Shown piece by piece: positions 45,927 through 55,866 of a stretch of 64,000 nt of DNA. This DNA comes from Pseudomonas hygromyciniae (GTDB lineage: Bacteria; Pseudomonadota; Gammaproteobacteria; Pseudomonadales; Pseudomonadaceae): contig NZ_CP070506.1 in the NCBI RefSeq assembly GCF_016925675.1, positions 1,672,501-1,736,500 on the forward strand. The letters are read 5' to 3'. The notes beneath the pieces were generated by a model. The model had not been told where the DNA came from. It did not search any database and was given only the letters and a program-made list of their open reading frames with translations. Made by a program: the position numbers and the translations under genes. Positions within the stretch are counted from its first letter, which is position 1; each line of letters starts with the position of its first letter.

Positions 45927-47306
45927 ATGGCTATCAAGGTTTTACTGGTTGAAGACGATCGCGCCCTGCGTGAAGCACTGGCTGACACGCTGTTGTTGGC
46001 GGGCCATGACTATCGGGCGGTCGGTTCGGCCGAGGAAGCCTTGGAGGCGGTGGAGCAAGAGTCTTTCAGCCTGGTGGTCAGTGACGTCAACATGCCTGGC
46101 ATGGACGGCCACCAGTTGCTCGGCCTGCTGCGCGCACGTCAGCCGCAACTGCCGGTGCTGTTGATGACCGCCCACGGCGCGGTAGAGCGGGCAGTGGATG
46201 CCATGCGCCAGGGCGCAGCAGATTACCTGGTCAAGCCATTCGAGCCCAAGGCCTTGATCGAGCTGGTGGCGCGCCATGCTCTCGGCGTTGTGGGGGCGGC
46301 AGACAGTGAGGGGCCGATTGCCTGCGAACCGGCCAGTGCGCAACTGCTGGAGCTGGCGGCCAAGGTCGCCCGTAGCGATTCCACCGTGCTGATCTCCGGC
46401 GAGTCCGGTACCGGCAAGGAAGTGTTGGCGCGCTATATCCATCAGCAATCCCATCGGGCCAGCCAGCCGTTTATCGCGATCAACTGCGCGGCGATCCCCG
46501 ACAACATGCTCGAAGCCACCCTGTTCGGCCATGAGAAAGGCTCCTTTACCGGCGCCATCGCCGCCCAGGCCGGCAAGTTTGAGCAGGCCGATGGCGGCAC
46601 CATCCTGCTCGATGAAATCTCCGAAATGCCCCTCGGCCTGCAAGCCAAGCTGCTGCGCGTGCTGCAAGAGCGCGAAGTGGAGCGGGTCGGCGCACGCAAG
46701 CCGATCCAGTTGGATATCCGCGTGGTCGCCACCACCAACCGTGACCTCGCCGGCGAAGTGGCGGCGGGGCGCTTTCGTGAAGACTTGTTCTACCGTCTCT
46801 CGGTCTTCCCGCTGGCCTGGCGCCCGCTGCGTGAGCGCCCGGCCGATATCGTGCCGCTGGCCGAGCGCCTGTTGAACAAACACGTCAATAAAATGAAGCA
46901 TGCCCAGGCGCGCCTGTCGGCCGAGGCCCAGGCTTGCCTGATCAGTTACCCATGGCCCGGTAACGTGCGCGAGCTGGACAACGCGATCCAGCGCGCACTG
47001 ATTTTGCAGCAGGGCGGCCTGATCCAGCCCCAGGACTTCTGCCTGGCGGTCGGTGCCGCTGCGGCGCCGATGCCGAGCCTGGCCCCGGCGCCTTTGCAAA
47101 GCGCGCCGGCCGAGGCCGCTGGTGGCCTGGGCGACGACCTGCGCCGCCGCGAATTCCAGATGATTATCGACACCCTGCGTGCTGAACGTGGCCGTCGCAA
47201 AGAGGCTGCCGAGCGCCTGGGCATCAGCCCGCGCACTTTGCGCTACAAGCTGGCGCAAATGCGCGATGCGGGGATGGACGTGGAAGCGTTCCTTTTCGCT
47301 AGCTGA
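45927..47306 (+). CDS. fleR: flagellar response regulator FleR
   Basis: A 459-aa NtrC-type regulator. The receiver has Asp53 in VVSDVNMPGMD, Thr81 and Lys103 in LVKPFEP. The AAA+ domain has GESGTGKE (158-165) and the sigma-54 contact loop GSFTGA (205-210), a permitted variant of GAFTGA. The Fis-type helix-turn-helix (KEAAERLGISPRTLRYKLAQ) closes the protein. Phosphorylated by FleS, FleR activates rod, ring and hook genes such as flgFGHIJKL. Confidence 0.96.
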   Translation: MAIKVLLVEDDRALREALADTLLLAGHDYRAVGSAEEALEAVEQESFSLVVSDVNMPGMDGHQLLGLLRARQPQLPVLLMTAHGAVERAVDAMRQGAADYLVKPFEPKALIELVARHALGVVGAADSEGPIACEPASAQLLELAAKVARSDSTVLISGESGTGKEVLARYIHQQSHRASQPFIAINCAAIPDNMLEATLFGHEKGSFTGAIAAQAGKFEQADGGTILLDEISEMPLGLQAKLLRVLQEREVERVGARKPIQLDIRVVATTNRDLAGEVAAGRFREDLFYRLSVFPLAWRPLRERPADIVPLAERLLNKHVNKMKHAQARLSAEAQACLISYPWPGNVRELDNAIQRALILQQGGLIQPQDFCLAVGAAAAPMPSLAPAPLQSAPAEAAGGLGDDLRRREFQMIIDTLRAERGRRKEAAERLGISPRTLRYKLAQMRDAGMDVEAFLFAS

Positions 47307-47360
47307 GATACACATCAGCTGACAAGGTTTGTCGGCTTTTCTTACGAGTTGCCATGGAGC

Positions 47361-47376
47361 TGGCACCCTTGTTGCT
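47361..47376 (+). promoter_or_regulatory. sigma-54 promoter of the fliE operon
   Basis: TGGCACCCTTGTTGCT; GG at 47362-47363, GC at 47374-47375. It lies 62 bases before fliE and probably drives fliEFGHIJ and the genes after it. Confidence 0.85.
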
Positions 47377-47437
47377 ACCACCCCTACTAACCGCTGCGTA
47401 GTGTCAAAAAATTGCGGGTCGTCGGAGAGAGAAGTTC

Positions 47438-47767
47438 ATGAGCCAAGGTGTTGAGTTCAATCGGTTGATGTTGGATATGCGATCCATGCAAATGGACGCC
47501 ATGTCCCAGCCGAAATCCGTCGCGCAAGTGCCGGAATTGGGCCAAAGCAGCTTTGCCGACATGCTCGGTCAAGCCATCAACAAAGTCAGCGATACCCAGC
47601 AAGCGTCCAGCCAACTGTCGACCGCTTTCGAAATCGGCAAGAGTGGCGTCGACCTCACCGACGTGATGATCGCTTCGCAAAAAGCCAGTGTTTCCTTCCA
47701 AGCCTTGACCCAAGTACGCAACAAGCTGGTTCAGGCTTATCAAGACATCATGCAGATGCCGGTTTAA
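47438..47767 (+). CDS. fliE: flagellar hook-basal body protein FliE
   Basis: A 109-aa protein, the MS ring-rod adaptor. Its diagnostic C-terminal half reads [20 protein letters not shown], then [25 protein letters not shown] lies upstream of the ATG. It begins the fliEFGHIJ operon, 16 bases before fliF. Confidence 0.95.
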   Translation: MSQGVEFNRLMLDMRSMQMDAMSQPKSVAQVPELGQSSFADMLGQAINKVSDTQQASSQLSTAFEIGKSGVDLTDVMIASQKASVSFQALTQVRNKLVQAYQDIMQMPV

Positions 47768-47783
47768 GGACGAGATTTAAGTC

Positions 47784-49559
47784 ATGGCAGAAGCAGTCGT
47801 GGATAACGTACCCGCCAAGACAGACGGCAAGCCGCCGCTGTTTGGCCTGTCGTTCCTGGAAAACCTCTCCGAAATGACCATGTTGCGTCAGGTGGGCCTG
47901 ATGGTCGGCCTGGCTGCCAGCGTGGCGATTGGTTTTGCCGTGGTGTTGTGGTCCCAGCAACCCGATTACCGGCCACTCTATGGCAGCCTGGCGGGGATGG
48001 ATGCCAAGCAGGTCATGGAAACCCTGGCCGCCGCCGATATCGCCTATACCGTGGAGCCCAACTCCGGCGCCTTGCTGGTCAAGGCCGATGACGTCGCCCG
48101 TGCCCGCTTGAAGCTGGCCGCCGCCGGCGTGGCACCGACCGATGGCAACATCGGTTTTGAGATTCTCGATAAAGACCAGGGCCTGGGTACCAGCCAGTTC
48201 ATGGAAGCCACCCGTTACCGTCGTGGCCTGGAAGGCGAACTGGCGCGCACCATCTCTAGCCTGAACAACGTCAAGGGTGCCCGTGTGCACCTGGCGATTC
48301 CGAAAAGCTCGGTATTTGTGCGCGACGAGCGCAAGCCCAGCGCTTCGGTATTGGTCGAGCTGTTTGCCGGTCGCTCCCTGGAGCCGGGCCAGGTCCTGGC
48401 CATCGTCAATTTGGTGGCGACCAGCGTGCCCGAGTTGAGCAAGTCACAGATCACCGTGGTCGATCAGAAGGGCAACCTGCTCTCCGACCAGGCGGAAAAC
48501 TCCGCGTTGACCATGGCCGGCAAGCAGTTCGACTACAGCCGCCGCATGGAAAGCATGCTCACCCAGCGTGTACACAACATCCTGCAACCGGTACTGGGCA
48601 ACGACCGCTACAAGGCTGAAGTGTCCGCCGACGTGGACTTCAGCGCCGTCGAGTCGACTTCCGAGCAGTTCAACCCCGACCAGCCAGCCCTGCGCAGCGA
48701 GCAATCGACCAGCGAACAGCGCACGGCCGCCAATGGTCCTCCGCAAGGCGTACCCGGCGCCCTGAGCAATCAGCCGCCCGCGCCGGCCAGTGCCCCGCAA
48801 ACCACCGGTGGCGCCGCCGCGACCGCCAGCGCGATCCAGCCCGGCCAGCCGCTGTTGGACGCCAATGGTCAGCAAATCATGGACCCGGCCACCGGCCAGC
48901 CGATGCTCGCGCCTTACCCGGCTGACAAGCGTCAGCAGTCCACCAAAAACTTCGAACTGGACCGCTCCATCAGCCACACCAAGCAACAGCAAGGGCGCTT
49001 GAACCGCCTGTCGGTGTCGGTGGTGGTGGATGACCAGGTCAAGATCAACGCCGCCAACGGCGAAACCACCCGCGCCCCGTGGACCGCCGATGAATTGGCG
49101 CGCTTCACTCGCCTGGTGCAGGACGCCGTGGGCTTCGATGCCAGCCGTGGCGACAGCGTCAGCGTGATCAACATGCCGTTCTCCCTGGAGCGCGGCGAGG
49201 TGATTGCCGATATTCCGTTCTACTCTCAACCCTGGTTCTGGGACATCGTCAAACAAGTGCTGGGGGTGTTGTTCATCCTGGTGCTGGTGTTCGGCGTGCT
49301 GCGCCCTGTGCTCAACAACATCACCGGCCACGGCAAGAAGCAGTTGGCGCCGTTCGGCGATGTCGAGTTGGGTGGCATGGGCGGCCTGGATGGCGAACTG
49401 GCCAACGACCGCGTCAGCCTTGGCGGGCCGCAGAGCATTCTGCTGCCAAGCCCGAGCGAAGGGTATGACGCGCAGTTGAATGCAATCAAAAGTCTGGTGG
49501 CAGAAGACCCGGGTCGTGTGGCCCAGGTCGTGAAAGAGTGGATCAACGCAGATGAGTGA
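47784..49559 (+). CDS. fliF: flagellar MS-ring protein FliF
   Basis: A 591-aa inner-membrane ring protein with two transmembrane helices (about residues 30-55, LMVGLAASVAIGFAVVLW, and 485-510, VLGVLFILVLVFGVL). Between them lies a periplasmic YscJ/FliF ring-building region (EGELARTISSLNNVKGARVH and LAIPKSSVFVRDERKPSASV). The cytoplasmic C-terminus that binds FliG ends DPGRVAQVVKEWINADE. Its last 8 bases overlap fliG. Confidence 0.97.
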   Translation: MAEAVVDNVPAKTDGKPPLFGLSFLENLSEMTMLRQVGLMVGLAASVAIGFAVVLWSQQPDYRPLYGSLAGMDAKQVMETLAAADIAYTVEPNSGALLVKADDVARARLKLAAAGVAPTDGNIGFEILDKDQGLGTSQFMEATRYRRGLEGELARTISSLNNVKGARVHLAIPKSSVFVRDERKPSASVLVELFAGRSLEPGQVLAIVNLVATSVPELSKSQITVVDQKGNLLSDQAENSALTMAGKQFDYSRRMESMLTQRVHNILQPVLGNDRYKAEVSADVDFSAVESTSEQFNPDQPALRSEQSTSEQRTAANGPPQGVPGALSNQPPAPASAPQTTGGAAATASAIQPGQPLLDANGQQIMDPATGQPMLAPYPADKRQQSTKNFELDRSISHTKQQQGRLNRLSVSVVVDDQVKINAANGETTRAPWTADELARFTRLVQDAVGFDASRGDSVSVINMPFSLERGEVIADIPFYSQPWFWDIVKQVLGVLFILVLVFGVLRPVLNNITGHGKKQLAPFGDVELGGMGGLDGELANDRVSLGGPQSILLPSPSEGYDAQLNAIKSLVAEDPGRVAQVVKEWINADE

Positions 49560-50571
49560 TAATCGAGCCTCTGTTGCCAAGCTGACCCGGGTCGACAAAG
49601 CCGCCGTGCTGTTGCTGTCCCTGGGTGAGACCGATGCGGCCCAAGTACTGCGCCATATGGGCCCCAAGGAAGTGCAGCGGGTCGGCGTCGCCATGGCGCA
49701 GATGCGCAATGTGCACCGCGAGCAAGTCGAGCAGGTGATGAGCGAGTTCGTCGAGATCGTCGGCGACCAGACCAGCCTGGGCGTTGGCTCCGACAGCTAT
49801 ATCCGCAAGATGCTCACCTCGGCCCTGGGCGAAGACAAGGCCAACGGCCTGATCGACCGCATCCTGCTGGGCGGCAACACCAGTGGCCTCGACAGCCTCA
49901 AGTGGATGGAACCGCGGGCGGTGGCGGACGTGATTCGTTACGAGCACCCGCAGATCCAGGCGATTGTCGTGGCTTACCTGGACCCGGACCAGGCCGGCGA
50001 AGTGCTCGGCCATTTCGACCACAAGGTGCGCCTGGACATCATCCTGCGCGTCTCGTCGTTGAACACCGTGCAGCCGGCGGCCTTGAAAGAATTGAACACG
50101 ATCCTGGAGAAGCAGTTCTCCGGCAACTCCAACGCGGCACGCACCACCCTGGGTGGTATCAAGCGCGCGGCCGACATCATGAACTTCCTCGACAGCTCGG
50201 TGGAAGGCCAGTTGATGGACTCGATCCGCGAGATCGACGACACCCTGTCGGTGCAGATCGAAGACCTGATGTTCGTGTTCAACAACCTCTCCGATGTCGA
50301 CGACCGTGGCATCCAGGCGTTGCTGCGCGAAGTGTCCTCCGATGTGCTGGTGCTGGCCCTCAAGGGCTCGGACGAGGGCGTCAAGGAAAAGATCTTCAAG
50401 AACATGTCCAAGCGTGCCTCGGAACTGTTGCGCGACGACCTCGAAGCCAAGGGCCCGGTGCGCGTCAGCGACGTGGAAACCGCGCAGAAAGAAATCCTCA
50501 CCATTGCCCGCCGTATGGCCGAAGCCGGAGAAATCGTTCTCGGCGGGAAGGGCGGCGAAGAAATGATCTAA
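49552..50571 (+). CDS. fliG: flagellar motor switch protein FliG
   Basis: A 339-aa rotor protein: the N-terminal FliF-binding domain ([20 protein letters not shown]), the middle domain with the EHPQ motif (YEHPQIQAIVV), and the C-terminal torque-generating domain with charged residues (EVSSDVLVLALKGSDEGVKE, then KNMSKRASELLRDDLEAKGP). It overlaps fliF by 8 bases, so the two are translationally coupled, in line with their stoichiometric assembly. Confidence 0.97.
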   Translation: MSDNRASVAKLTRVDKAAVLLLSLGETDAAQVLRHMGPKEVQRVGVAMAQMRNVHREQVEQVMSEFVEIVGDQTSLGVGSDSYIRKMLTSALGEDKANGLIDRILLGGNTSGLDSLKWMEPRAVADVIRYEHPQIQAIVVAYLDPDQAGEVLGHFDHKVRLDIILRVSSLNTVQPAALKELNTILEKQFSGNSNAARTTLGGIKRAADIMNFLDSSVEGQLMDSIREIDDTLSVQIEDLMFVFNNLSDVDDRGIQALLREVSSDVLVLALKGSDEGVKEKIFKNMSKRASELLRDDLEAKGPVRVSDVETAQKEILTIARRMAEAGEIVLGGKGGEEMI

Positions 50572-50581
50572 GGCGCAGCGC

Positions 50582-51346
50582 ATGTCGAACAATGATGAGA
50601 CGCCCAGCGACTTGATTCGCGCCCGGGACGTCGGCGGGTTCGACGTCTGGTCGCTGCCCAGCTTCGACCCGCATAAGCCCGAACCCGAGCCCGAGCCGGT
50701 CGAAGAGACCCCGGTGGAAATGGAAGAAGTGCCCCTGGACGAAGTCCAGCCGCTGACCCTCGAAGAGCTCGAAAGCATCCGCCAGGAGGCTTACAACGAA
50801 GGCTTCGCCACGGGTGAGAAAGAGGGGTTCCACAGCACCACCCTCAAGGTTCGCCAGGAAGCTGACGCGGCCCTCGCTGTGAAACTGGCCAGCCTCGAAC
50901 GGCTGATGGGCAACCTGTTCGCGCCGATTGCCGAGCAGGACTCGCAGCTGGAAAAGGCCATGGTCGGGCTGGTGGAGCACATCACCCGCCAGGTTATCCA
51001 GCGTGAACTGGCGCTGGACTCCAGCCAGATTGAAAGCGTGATGCGCGAAGCCCTCAAGCTGTTGCCCCTGGGCGTCGGCAACGTGCGGCTGTACATCAAC
51101 CCGCAGGATTTCGAGCAGGTCAAAGCCCTGCGCGAGCGCCATGAGGAAACCTGGCGGATTGTCGAGGATGCCGCGTTGCAGCCCGGTGGTTGCCGGGTCG
51201 AGACCGAGCACAGCCGGATCGATGCCACGGTCGAGACGCGTATCACGCAGATCATGGCCAAGCTGTTCGACCAGTTGCACGAACAAGCGCTGCACCCGGC
51301 GGCACCGGACCTGAGCACGGACCTGGACGCGCCTGATGCGCCTTGA
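50582..51346 (+). CDS. fliH: flagellar export stator FliH
   Basis: A 254-aa negative regulator/stator of the FliI ATPase. The N-terminal half is acidic and Pro/Glu-rich. A Gly-spaced helix ([20 protein letters not shown]), typical of FliH GxxxG repeats, leads to the C-terminal FliH domain ([40 protein letters not shown]). It overlaps fliI by 11 bases. Confidence 0.94.
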   Translation: MSNNDETPSDLIRARDVGGFDVWSLPSFDPHKPEPEPEPVEETPVEMEEVPLDEVQPLTLEELESIRQEAYNEGFATGEKEGFHSTTLKVRQEADAALAVKLASLERLMGNLFAPIAEQDSQLEKAMVGLVEHITRQVIQRELALDSSQIESVMREALKLLPLGVGNVRLYINPQDFEQVKALRERHEETWRIVEDAALQPGGCRVETEHSRIDATVETRITQIMAKLFDQLHEQALHPAAPDLSTDLDAPDAP

Positions 51347-52694
51347 TCGCACCAGCTTTGCCAAGCGCCTGGGCGGTTATATCGAAGCCACCGAGTTGCC
51401 CGGCCAGCCGATCCTTGAAGGCCGCCTGCTGCGCATGGTCGGCCTGACCCTCGAAGCCGAAGGTCTGCGTGCCGCCATGGGCAGCCGCTGCCTGGTGATC
51501 AACGATGACAGTTACCACCAGGTGCAGGTGGAAGCGGAAGTCATGGGCTTTTCCGGCAGCAAGATTTTCCTGATGCCGGTCGGCAGCCTCGCCGGTATTG
51601 CGCCAGGCGCACGCGTGGTGCCGTTGGCCGATACCGGGCGCCTGCCGATGGGCATGAGTATGCTCGGCCGCGTGCTCGACGGCGCCGGTCGTGCGCTGGA
51701 CGGCAAGGGCGGGATGAAGGCCGAAGACTGGGTGCCGATGGACGGCCCGACCATCAACCCGCTCAAGCGCAACCCCATCAGCCAGCCGCTGGACGTGGGT
51801 ATTCGTTGCATCAACGGTTTATTGACGGTCGGTCGCGGCCAGCGCCTGGGCCTGTTTGCCGGTACCGGCGTGGGTAAGAGTGTGCTGCTGGGCATGATGA
51901 CGCGCTTTACCGAGGCCGACATTATCGTGGTCGGCCTGATCGGTGAGCGGGGTCGTGAGGTGAAGGAGTTCATCGAGCATATCCTCGGTGAAGAGGGCCT
52001 CAAGCGCTCGGTGGTGGTGGCTTCCCCGGCGGACGATGCGCCGCTGATGCGTCTGCGCGCAGCTATGTATTGCACACGGATCGCCGAATATTTTCGCGAC
52101 AAGGGCAAGAATGTCCTGTTGCTGATGGACTCCCTCACACGTTTCGCCCAGGCCCAGCGGGAAATCGCCCTGGCCATTGGCGAGCCGCCCGCCACCAAAG
52201 GCTATCCGCCGTCGGTGTTTGCCAAGCTGCCCAAGCTGGTGGAGCGGGCGGGGAATGCCGAGGCCGGTGGGGGGTCCATCACTGCGTTCTACACCGTATT
52301 GTCCGAAGGCGATGACCAGCAGGACCCGATTGCCGACTCGGCGCGGGGCGTGCTCGATGGGCACATCGTGCTGTCGCGGCGCCTGGCCGAGGAGGGGCAT
52401 TACCCGGCCATTGATATCGAAGCGTCCATCAGCCGGGTGATGCCGTCGGTGGTCAGCGCCGAGCATATGACCCGCGCCCAGCAGTTCAAGCAGCTGTGGT
52501 CACGTTATCAACAAAGTCGCGACCTGATCAGCGTCGGCGCCTATGTGGCCGGTGGCGACCGCGAGACCGACCTGGCGATCGCCCTGCAACCGCAACTGGT
52601 GACCTACCTGCGCCAGGGCCTGAACGACAACATCAGCATGGCTGAAAGCGAAGCGCACCTGGCGTCGGTGTTCGCGCCTGCGCCTGGCGGCTAA
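51336..52694 (+). CDS. fliI: flagellum-specific export ATPase FliI
   Basis: A 452-aa F1-beta-like ATPase that powers flagellar type III export. Walker A is GTGVGKS (about 176-182). The signature block [20 protein letters not shown] and Walker [21 protein letters not shown] are clear. It lies in the export ATPase set fliH-fliI-fliJ with short or overlapping junctions. Confidence 0.97.
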   Translation: MRLDRTSFAKRLGGYIEATELPGQPILEGRLLRMVGLTLEAEGLRAAMGSRCLVINDDSYHQVQVEAEVMGFSGSKIFLMPVGSLAGIAPGARVVPLADTGRLPMGMSMLGRVLDGAGRALDGKGGMKAEDWVPMDGPTINPLKRNPISQPLDVGIRCINGLLTVGRGQRLGLFAGTGVGKSVLLGMMTRFTEADIIVVGLIGERGREVKEFIEHILGEEGLKRSVVVASPADDAPLMRLRAAMYCTRIAEYFRDKGKNVLLLMDSLTRFAQAQREIALAIGEPPATKGYPPSVFAKLPKLVERAGNAEAGGGSITAFYTVLSEGDDQQDPIADSARGVLDGHIVLSRRLAEEGHYPAIDIEASISRVMPSVVSAEHMTRAQQFKQLWSRYQQSRDLISVGAYVAGGDRETDLAIALQPQLVTYLRQGLNDNISMAESEAHLASVFAPAPGG

Positions 52695-52700
52695 CCTCCC

Positions 52701-53150
52701 ATGGCCTCCAGTCGCGCCGCGCGCCTTGCTCCCGTGGTGGAAATGGCCGAAAGCGCCGAGCGCACCGCCGCCCAGCGCTTGGGGCATTTCCAGGGTCAGG
52801 TGCGCCTGGCCGAGAGCAAGCTGGGCGACTTGGAGCGCTTTCGCGGCGAATACCAACAGCAGTGGATCGATCGCGGCAGCAAGGGCGTTTCCGGGCAGTG
52901 GCTGATGAACTACCAGCACTTTCTCAACCAACTGGAAAGCGCCGTCGGCCAGCAGCGTCAGAGCCTGGTCTGGCACCAGAACAACCTCGACAAGGCCCGC
53001 GAAGGCTGGCAACAGGCCTACGCCCGGGTCGAAGGCCTGCGCAAGCTGGTACAGCGCTACATCGACGAAGCCCGCGCCCTGGAAGACAAACGCGAGCAGA
53101 AGCTGCTCGACGAACTGTCCCAGCGCCTGCCGCGGCAGGATCAATACTAG
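52701..53150 (+). CDS. fliJ: flagellar export chaperone FliJ
   Basis: A 149-aa protein that is almost wholly antiparallel coiled coil (LARV...ESAERTAAQRLGHFQGQVRL; LVQRYIDEARALEDKREQKL). It fits the FliJ stalk-like subunit that sits in the FliI ring. Six bases separate it from fliI. A REP doublet follows it and separates it from hsbA. Confidence 0.93.
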   Translation: MASSRAARLAPVVEMAESAERTAAQRLGHFQGQVRLAESKLGDLERFRGEYQQQWIDRGSKGVSGQWLMNYQHFLNQLESAVGQQRQSLVWHQNNLDKAREGWQQAYARVEGLRKLVQRYIDEARALEDKREQKLLDELSQRLPRQDQY

Positions 53151-53163
53151 CCGCACGCTTGTT

Positions 53164-53295
53164 GTGGCGAGGGGGCTTGTCCCCCCGCTGGGCTGCGTAG
53201 CAGCCCCAAGACCTGCCGCCCCGGTCTATCTGAAAAACTCAGCGGTCTTATTGGGGCTGCTACGCAGCCCAGCGGGGGACAAGCCCCCTCGCCAC
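53164..53295. repeat. REP doublet (REPIN-like), GTGGCGAG type
   Basis: GTGGCGAGGGGGCTTGTCCC ends in inverted orientation around GGGCTGCGTAGCAGCCCC hairpins. It separates fliJ from hsbA inside the flagellar locus and may reduce read-through. Confidence 0.8.
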
Positions 53296-53402
53296 GACAG
53301 CGCCTTGCCCACAACAAACACCACATTTGCTGCTGCTTGTTGCCCACTCTGCGATCACCTGCTACACCTTGTTGCACATACCCACGACAAGGAACCAGTC
53401 GT

Positions 53403-53708
53403 ATGTCAGTCGCCTCAGAAGTATCCCTGGATGGGAAGAAGTTGACGATTGCCGTCAAAGGCCGATTCGATTTCGGCAGCCACCAAGCCTTTCGTGATTC
53501 CTACGAGCGGTTCTACAAGGTCCCCGAGACCTACGTAGTGGACTTGAAAGACGCCACCTATCTCGACAGTTCTGCCCTGGGCATGCTCCTGTTGCTGCGT
53601 GATCATGCTGGCGGCGATGACGCTGAGGTGCAGGTGATCAATAGCAGCCCCGATGTGCGCAAGATCCTCGCCATCTCCAACTTCGAAAAGCTGTTCGATA
53701 TCACTTGA
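53403..53708 (+). CDS. hsbA: HsbA, STAS-domain anti-anti-sigma factor
   Basis: A 101-aa STAS protein. The phosphorylatable serine lies in ATYLDSSALGMLLLLRD (Ser56/Ser57), the position used by HsbA of P. aeruginosa. In that species HsbA switches partners between the anti-sigma factor FlgM and a diguanylate cyclase, linking motility and biofilm choice. The start at 53403 gives MSVASEVSLDGKKLTIAVKG. It overlaps hsbR by 4 bases. Confidence 0.92.
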   Translation: MSVASEVSLDGKKLTIAVKGRFDFGSHQAFRDSYERFYKVPETYVVDLKDATYLDSSALGMLLLLRDHAGGDDAEVQVINSSPDVRKILAISNFEKLFDIT

Positions 53709-55417
53709 GCACTCAAGTGTCTGAAACCCTGACCGTGCTGATCGCCGAAGACAGCGCCACCGATCTGCTATTGCTCTCGACCATCGTGCGCCGCCAGGGC
53801 CATCAAGTGCTGACTGCCAGCAACGGCGCCGAAGCGGTGCAGGTGTTTGCCCGCGACCGCCCGCAGTTGGTGTTGATGGATGCCCTGATGCCAGTGATGG
53901 ACGGCTTCGAGGCGGCCCGGCAGATCAAGCAGCTGGCTGGCGAGGCGCTGGTGCCGATCATCTTCCTCACCTCCCTGCGTGAGAGTGAAGCCCTGGCGCG
54001 TTGCCTGGATGCCGGCGGCGACGACTTTCTGGCCAAGCCCTACAACCAGGTCATCCTGGCGGCGAAGATCAACGCCATGGACCGCCTGCGCCGGTTGCAG
54101 GCCACGGTGTTGCAGCAGCGCGACCAGATCGCCCGTCACCATGACTACCTGCTGCATGAGCAGCGGGTGGCCAAGGCGGTGTTCGACAAGGTCGCCCATT
54201 CCGGCTGCATCAATGCCGCGCCGAACATTCGTTATCTGCAATCCCCCTATGCGCTGTTCAACGGCGACCTGCTGCTGGCAGCCTATACCCCATCGGGCGA
54301 TATGCATGTGTTGCTGGGCGATTTCACCGGTCATGGCCTGCCGGCTGCCGTCGGCGCGATGCCTTTGGCCGAAGTGTTCTATGGCATGACCGCCAAGGGC
54401 TACGGCCTGGCGCAGACCCTGCGGGAGATGAACGCCAAGCTCAAGCGCATCCTGCCAGTGGATATGTTCTGTTGTGCCACGCTGCTGTGCCTCAGCGTCC
54501 AGCGGCGGGTGGTAGAGGTATGGAATGGCGGCATGCCCGATGGCTATGTGCATGAAGTGGCCACGGGAAAGCGCACGCCATTGGTGTCACGGCATTTGCC
54601 GTTAGGCGTGTTGGCGCCCGAGGTGTTTGACGATTGCACTGAGGTCTGGCCCATGGCCTTGGGGGATCGGGTGTTCCTGCTGTCCGACGGGGTAATTGAT
54701 ACGGCGGATGCCAACGAGCAATTGTTTGGGGTCGAGCGCTTGCTCCAGGTGTTCGCCGCCAACCGCGAGCCTGAGCATCTGTTCGAGGAGATCGAACTGG
54801 CCCTTGCCAGGTTTCGTGGACAGGTGCGCGATGATGTCAGCCTGGTGGAAATCAGCCTGTTGCCCGAGCAGGCGCTGCAGTCGTCGACCGTGCAGTACAC
54901 CGACAGCGGTCAGTCGTGCCCGCTGGACTGGTCGGTGAGTTTTGAGTTTCGCGCCGAAACCCTCAAGCGTTACAACCCGTTGCCGTACCTGTTGCAGTTG
55001 CTCCTGGAAATCCACGGGCTGCGGGGCCAGAGTGGCGCGCTGTACAGTGTGATGGCTGAATTGTATTCCAATGCCCTGGAGCATGGCGTGCTGGGCCTGG
55101 ATTCCCAGCTCAAGCGCGATGTGCAGGGGTTTTCCCGCTACTATGGCCTGCGCAACGAGCGGCTCGACCAGCTAGACAGTGGCTATGTGCGCGTGCATGT
55201 GGACGTTGTGCCGACCGAGGTGGGCGGTTGTTTGAGCCTTCGAATTGAAGACAGTGGACCGGGTTTTGATGTGGAAGCGGTGCTGGCTCGGCCGCTGGAT
55301 ATCGACCGTCTGTCTGGGCGTGGGTTGAACCTGGTTCGGCAACTGAGCAGCAATGTACGCTGGACCGATGGCGGGCGCAGTGTGTGCGTGGAGTTTTGCT
55401 GGGCGGCTCTGGCATAA
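53705..55417 (+). CDS. hsbR: HsbR, response regulator with phosphatase/kinase module
   Basis: A 570-aa protein with three domains: a receiver (Asp59 in LVLMDALMP), a PP2C/SpoIIE-type serine phosphatase (about 180-390; LGDFTGHGLPAAVGAM, VFLLSDGVID) and a C-terminal HATPase anti-sigma-type domain (AELYSNALEHGVL; DSGPGFD; RGLNLVRQL). It phosphorylates or dephosphorylates HsbA depending on input from HptB. The likely start is TTG at 53705, inside TTGA that includes the hsbA stop; the next candidate is a GTG four codons later. Confidence 0.92.
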   Translation: MSTQVSETLTVLIAEDSATDLLLLSTIVRRQGHQVLTASNGAEAVQVFARDRPQLVLMDALMPVMDGFEAARQIKQLAGEALVPIIFLTSLRESEALARCLDAGGDDFLAKPYNQVILAAKINAMDRLRRLQATVLQQRDQIARHHDYLLHEQRVAKAVFDKVAHSGCINAAPNIRYLQSPYALFNGDLLLAAYTPSGDMHVLLGDFTGHGLPAAVGAMPLAEVFYGMTAKGYGLAQTLREMNAKLKRILPVDMFCCATLLCLSVQRRVVEVWNGGMPDGYVHEVATGKRTPLVSRHLPLGVLAPEVFDDCTEVWPMALGDRVFLLSDGVIDTADANEQLFGVERLLQVFAANREPEHLFEEIELALARFRGQVRDDVSLVEISLLPEQALQSSTVQYTDSGQSCPLDWSVSFEFRAETLKRYNPLPYLLQLLLEIHGLRGQSGALYSVMAELYSNALEHGVLGLDSQLKRDVQGFSRYYGLRNERLDQLDSGYVRVHVDVVPTEVGGCLSLRIEDSGPGFDVEAVLARPLDIDRLSGRGLNLVRQLSSNVRWTDGGRSVCVEFCWAALA

Positions 55418-55447
55418 TCCGCCGATTCTTGATCAAGGAGCGAACAA

Positions 55448-55798
55448 GTGACGCAGATACATATGGACCCTGAAGTGTTGGTGGGTTTGCAGGACGTGAT
55501 GGAGGGTGAATACCCCCATTTGCTCGACACCTTTCTCGATGACTCGCAAAAGCGCGTCGAAGCACTGCGCGAGGCGCGCGGTGACGCCAAGGCGCTGGGG
55601 CGGATTGCCCATAGCTTCAAAGGCAGTAGCGGCCACCTCGGTGCGGTGCGCCTGGCGGAGCTGTGCCAGCGCCTGGAGATTGAGTCGACCAGCGCGCAGG
55701 TCGCCGATCTGGCCGATTTGGTGGATCAGATCGACCACGAGTTTGCCTTGGTCAAGCCGTTGTACGAGTCGGAGTGCCAACGGTTCTGGGTTGGTTGA
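55448..55798 (+). CDS. hptB: HptB, histidine phosphotransfer protein
   Basis: A 116-aa Hpt domain with the phospho-acceptor His55 in RIAHSFKGSSGHLGA. It receives phosphate from hybrid sensor kinases and passes it to HsbR. The GTG start at 55448 is preceded by AAGGAG at 8 bases. The order hsbA-hsbR-hptB lies within the fli genes; in P. aeruginosa the same trio sits beside flgM instead. Confidence 0.92.
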   Translation: MTQIHMDPEVLVGLQDVMEGEYPHLLDTFLDDSQKRVEALREARGDAKALGRIAHSFKGSSGHLGAVRLAELCQRLEIESTSAQVADLADLVDQIDHEFALVKPLYESECQRFWVG

Positions 55799-55866
55799 AA
55801 AGCTGGCCCGACTTTTGCTCTCTATCTTCTGCCTGCGCCCTCGACCCTGCGCAGCGGAGACCAATT

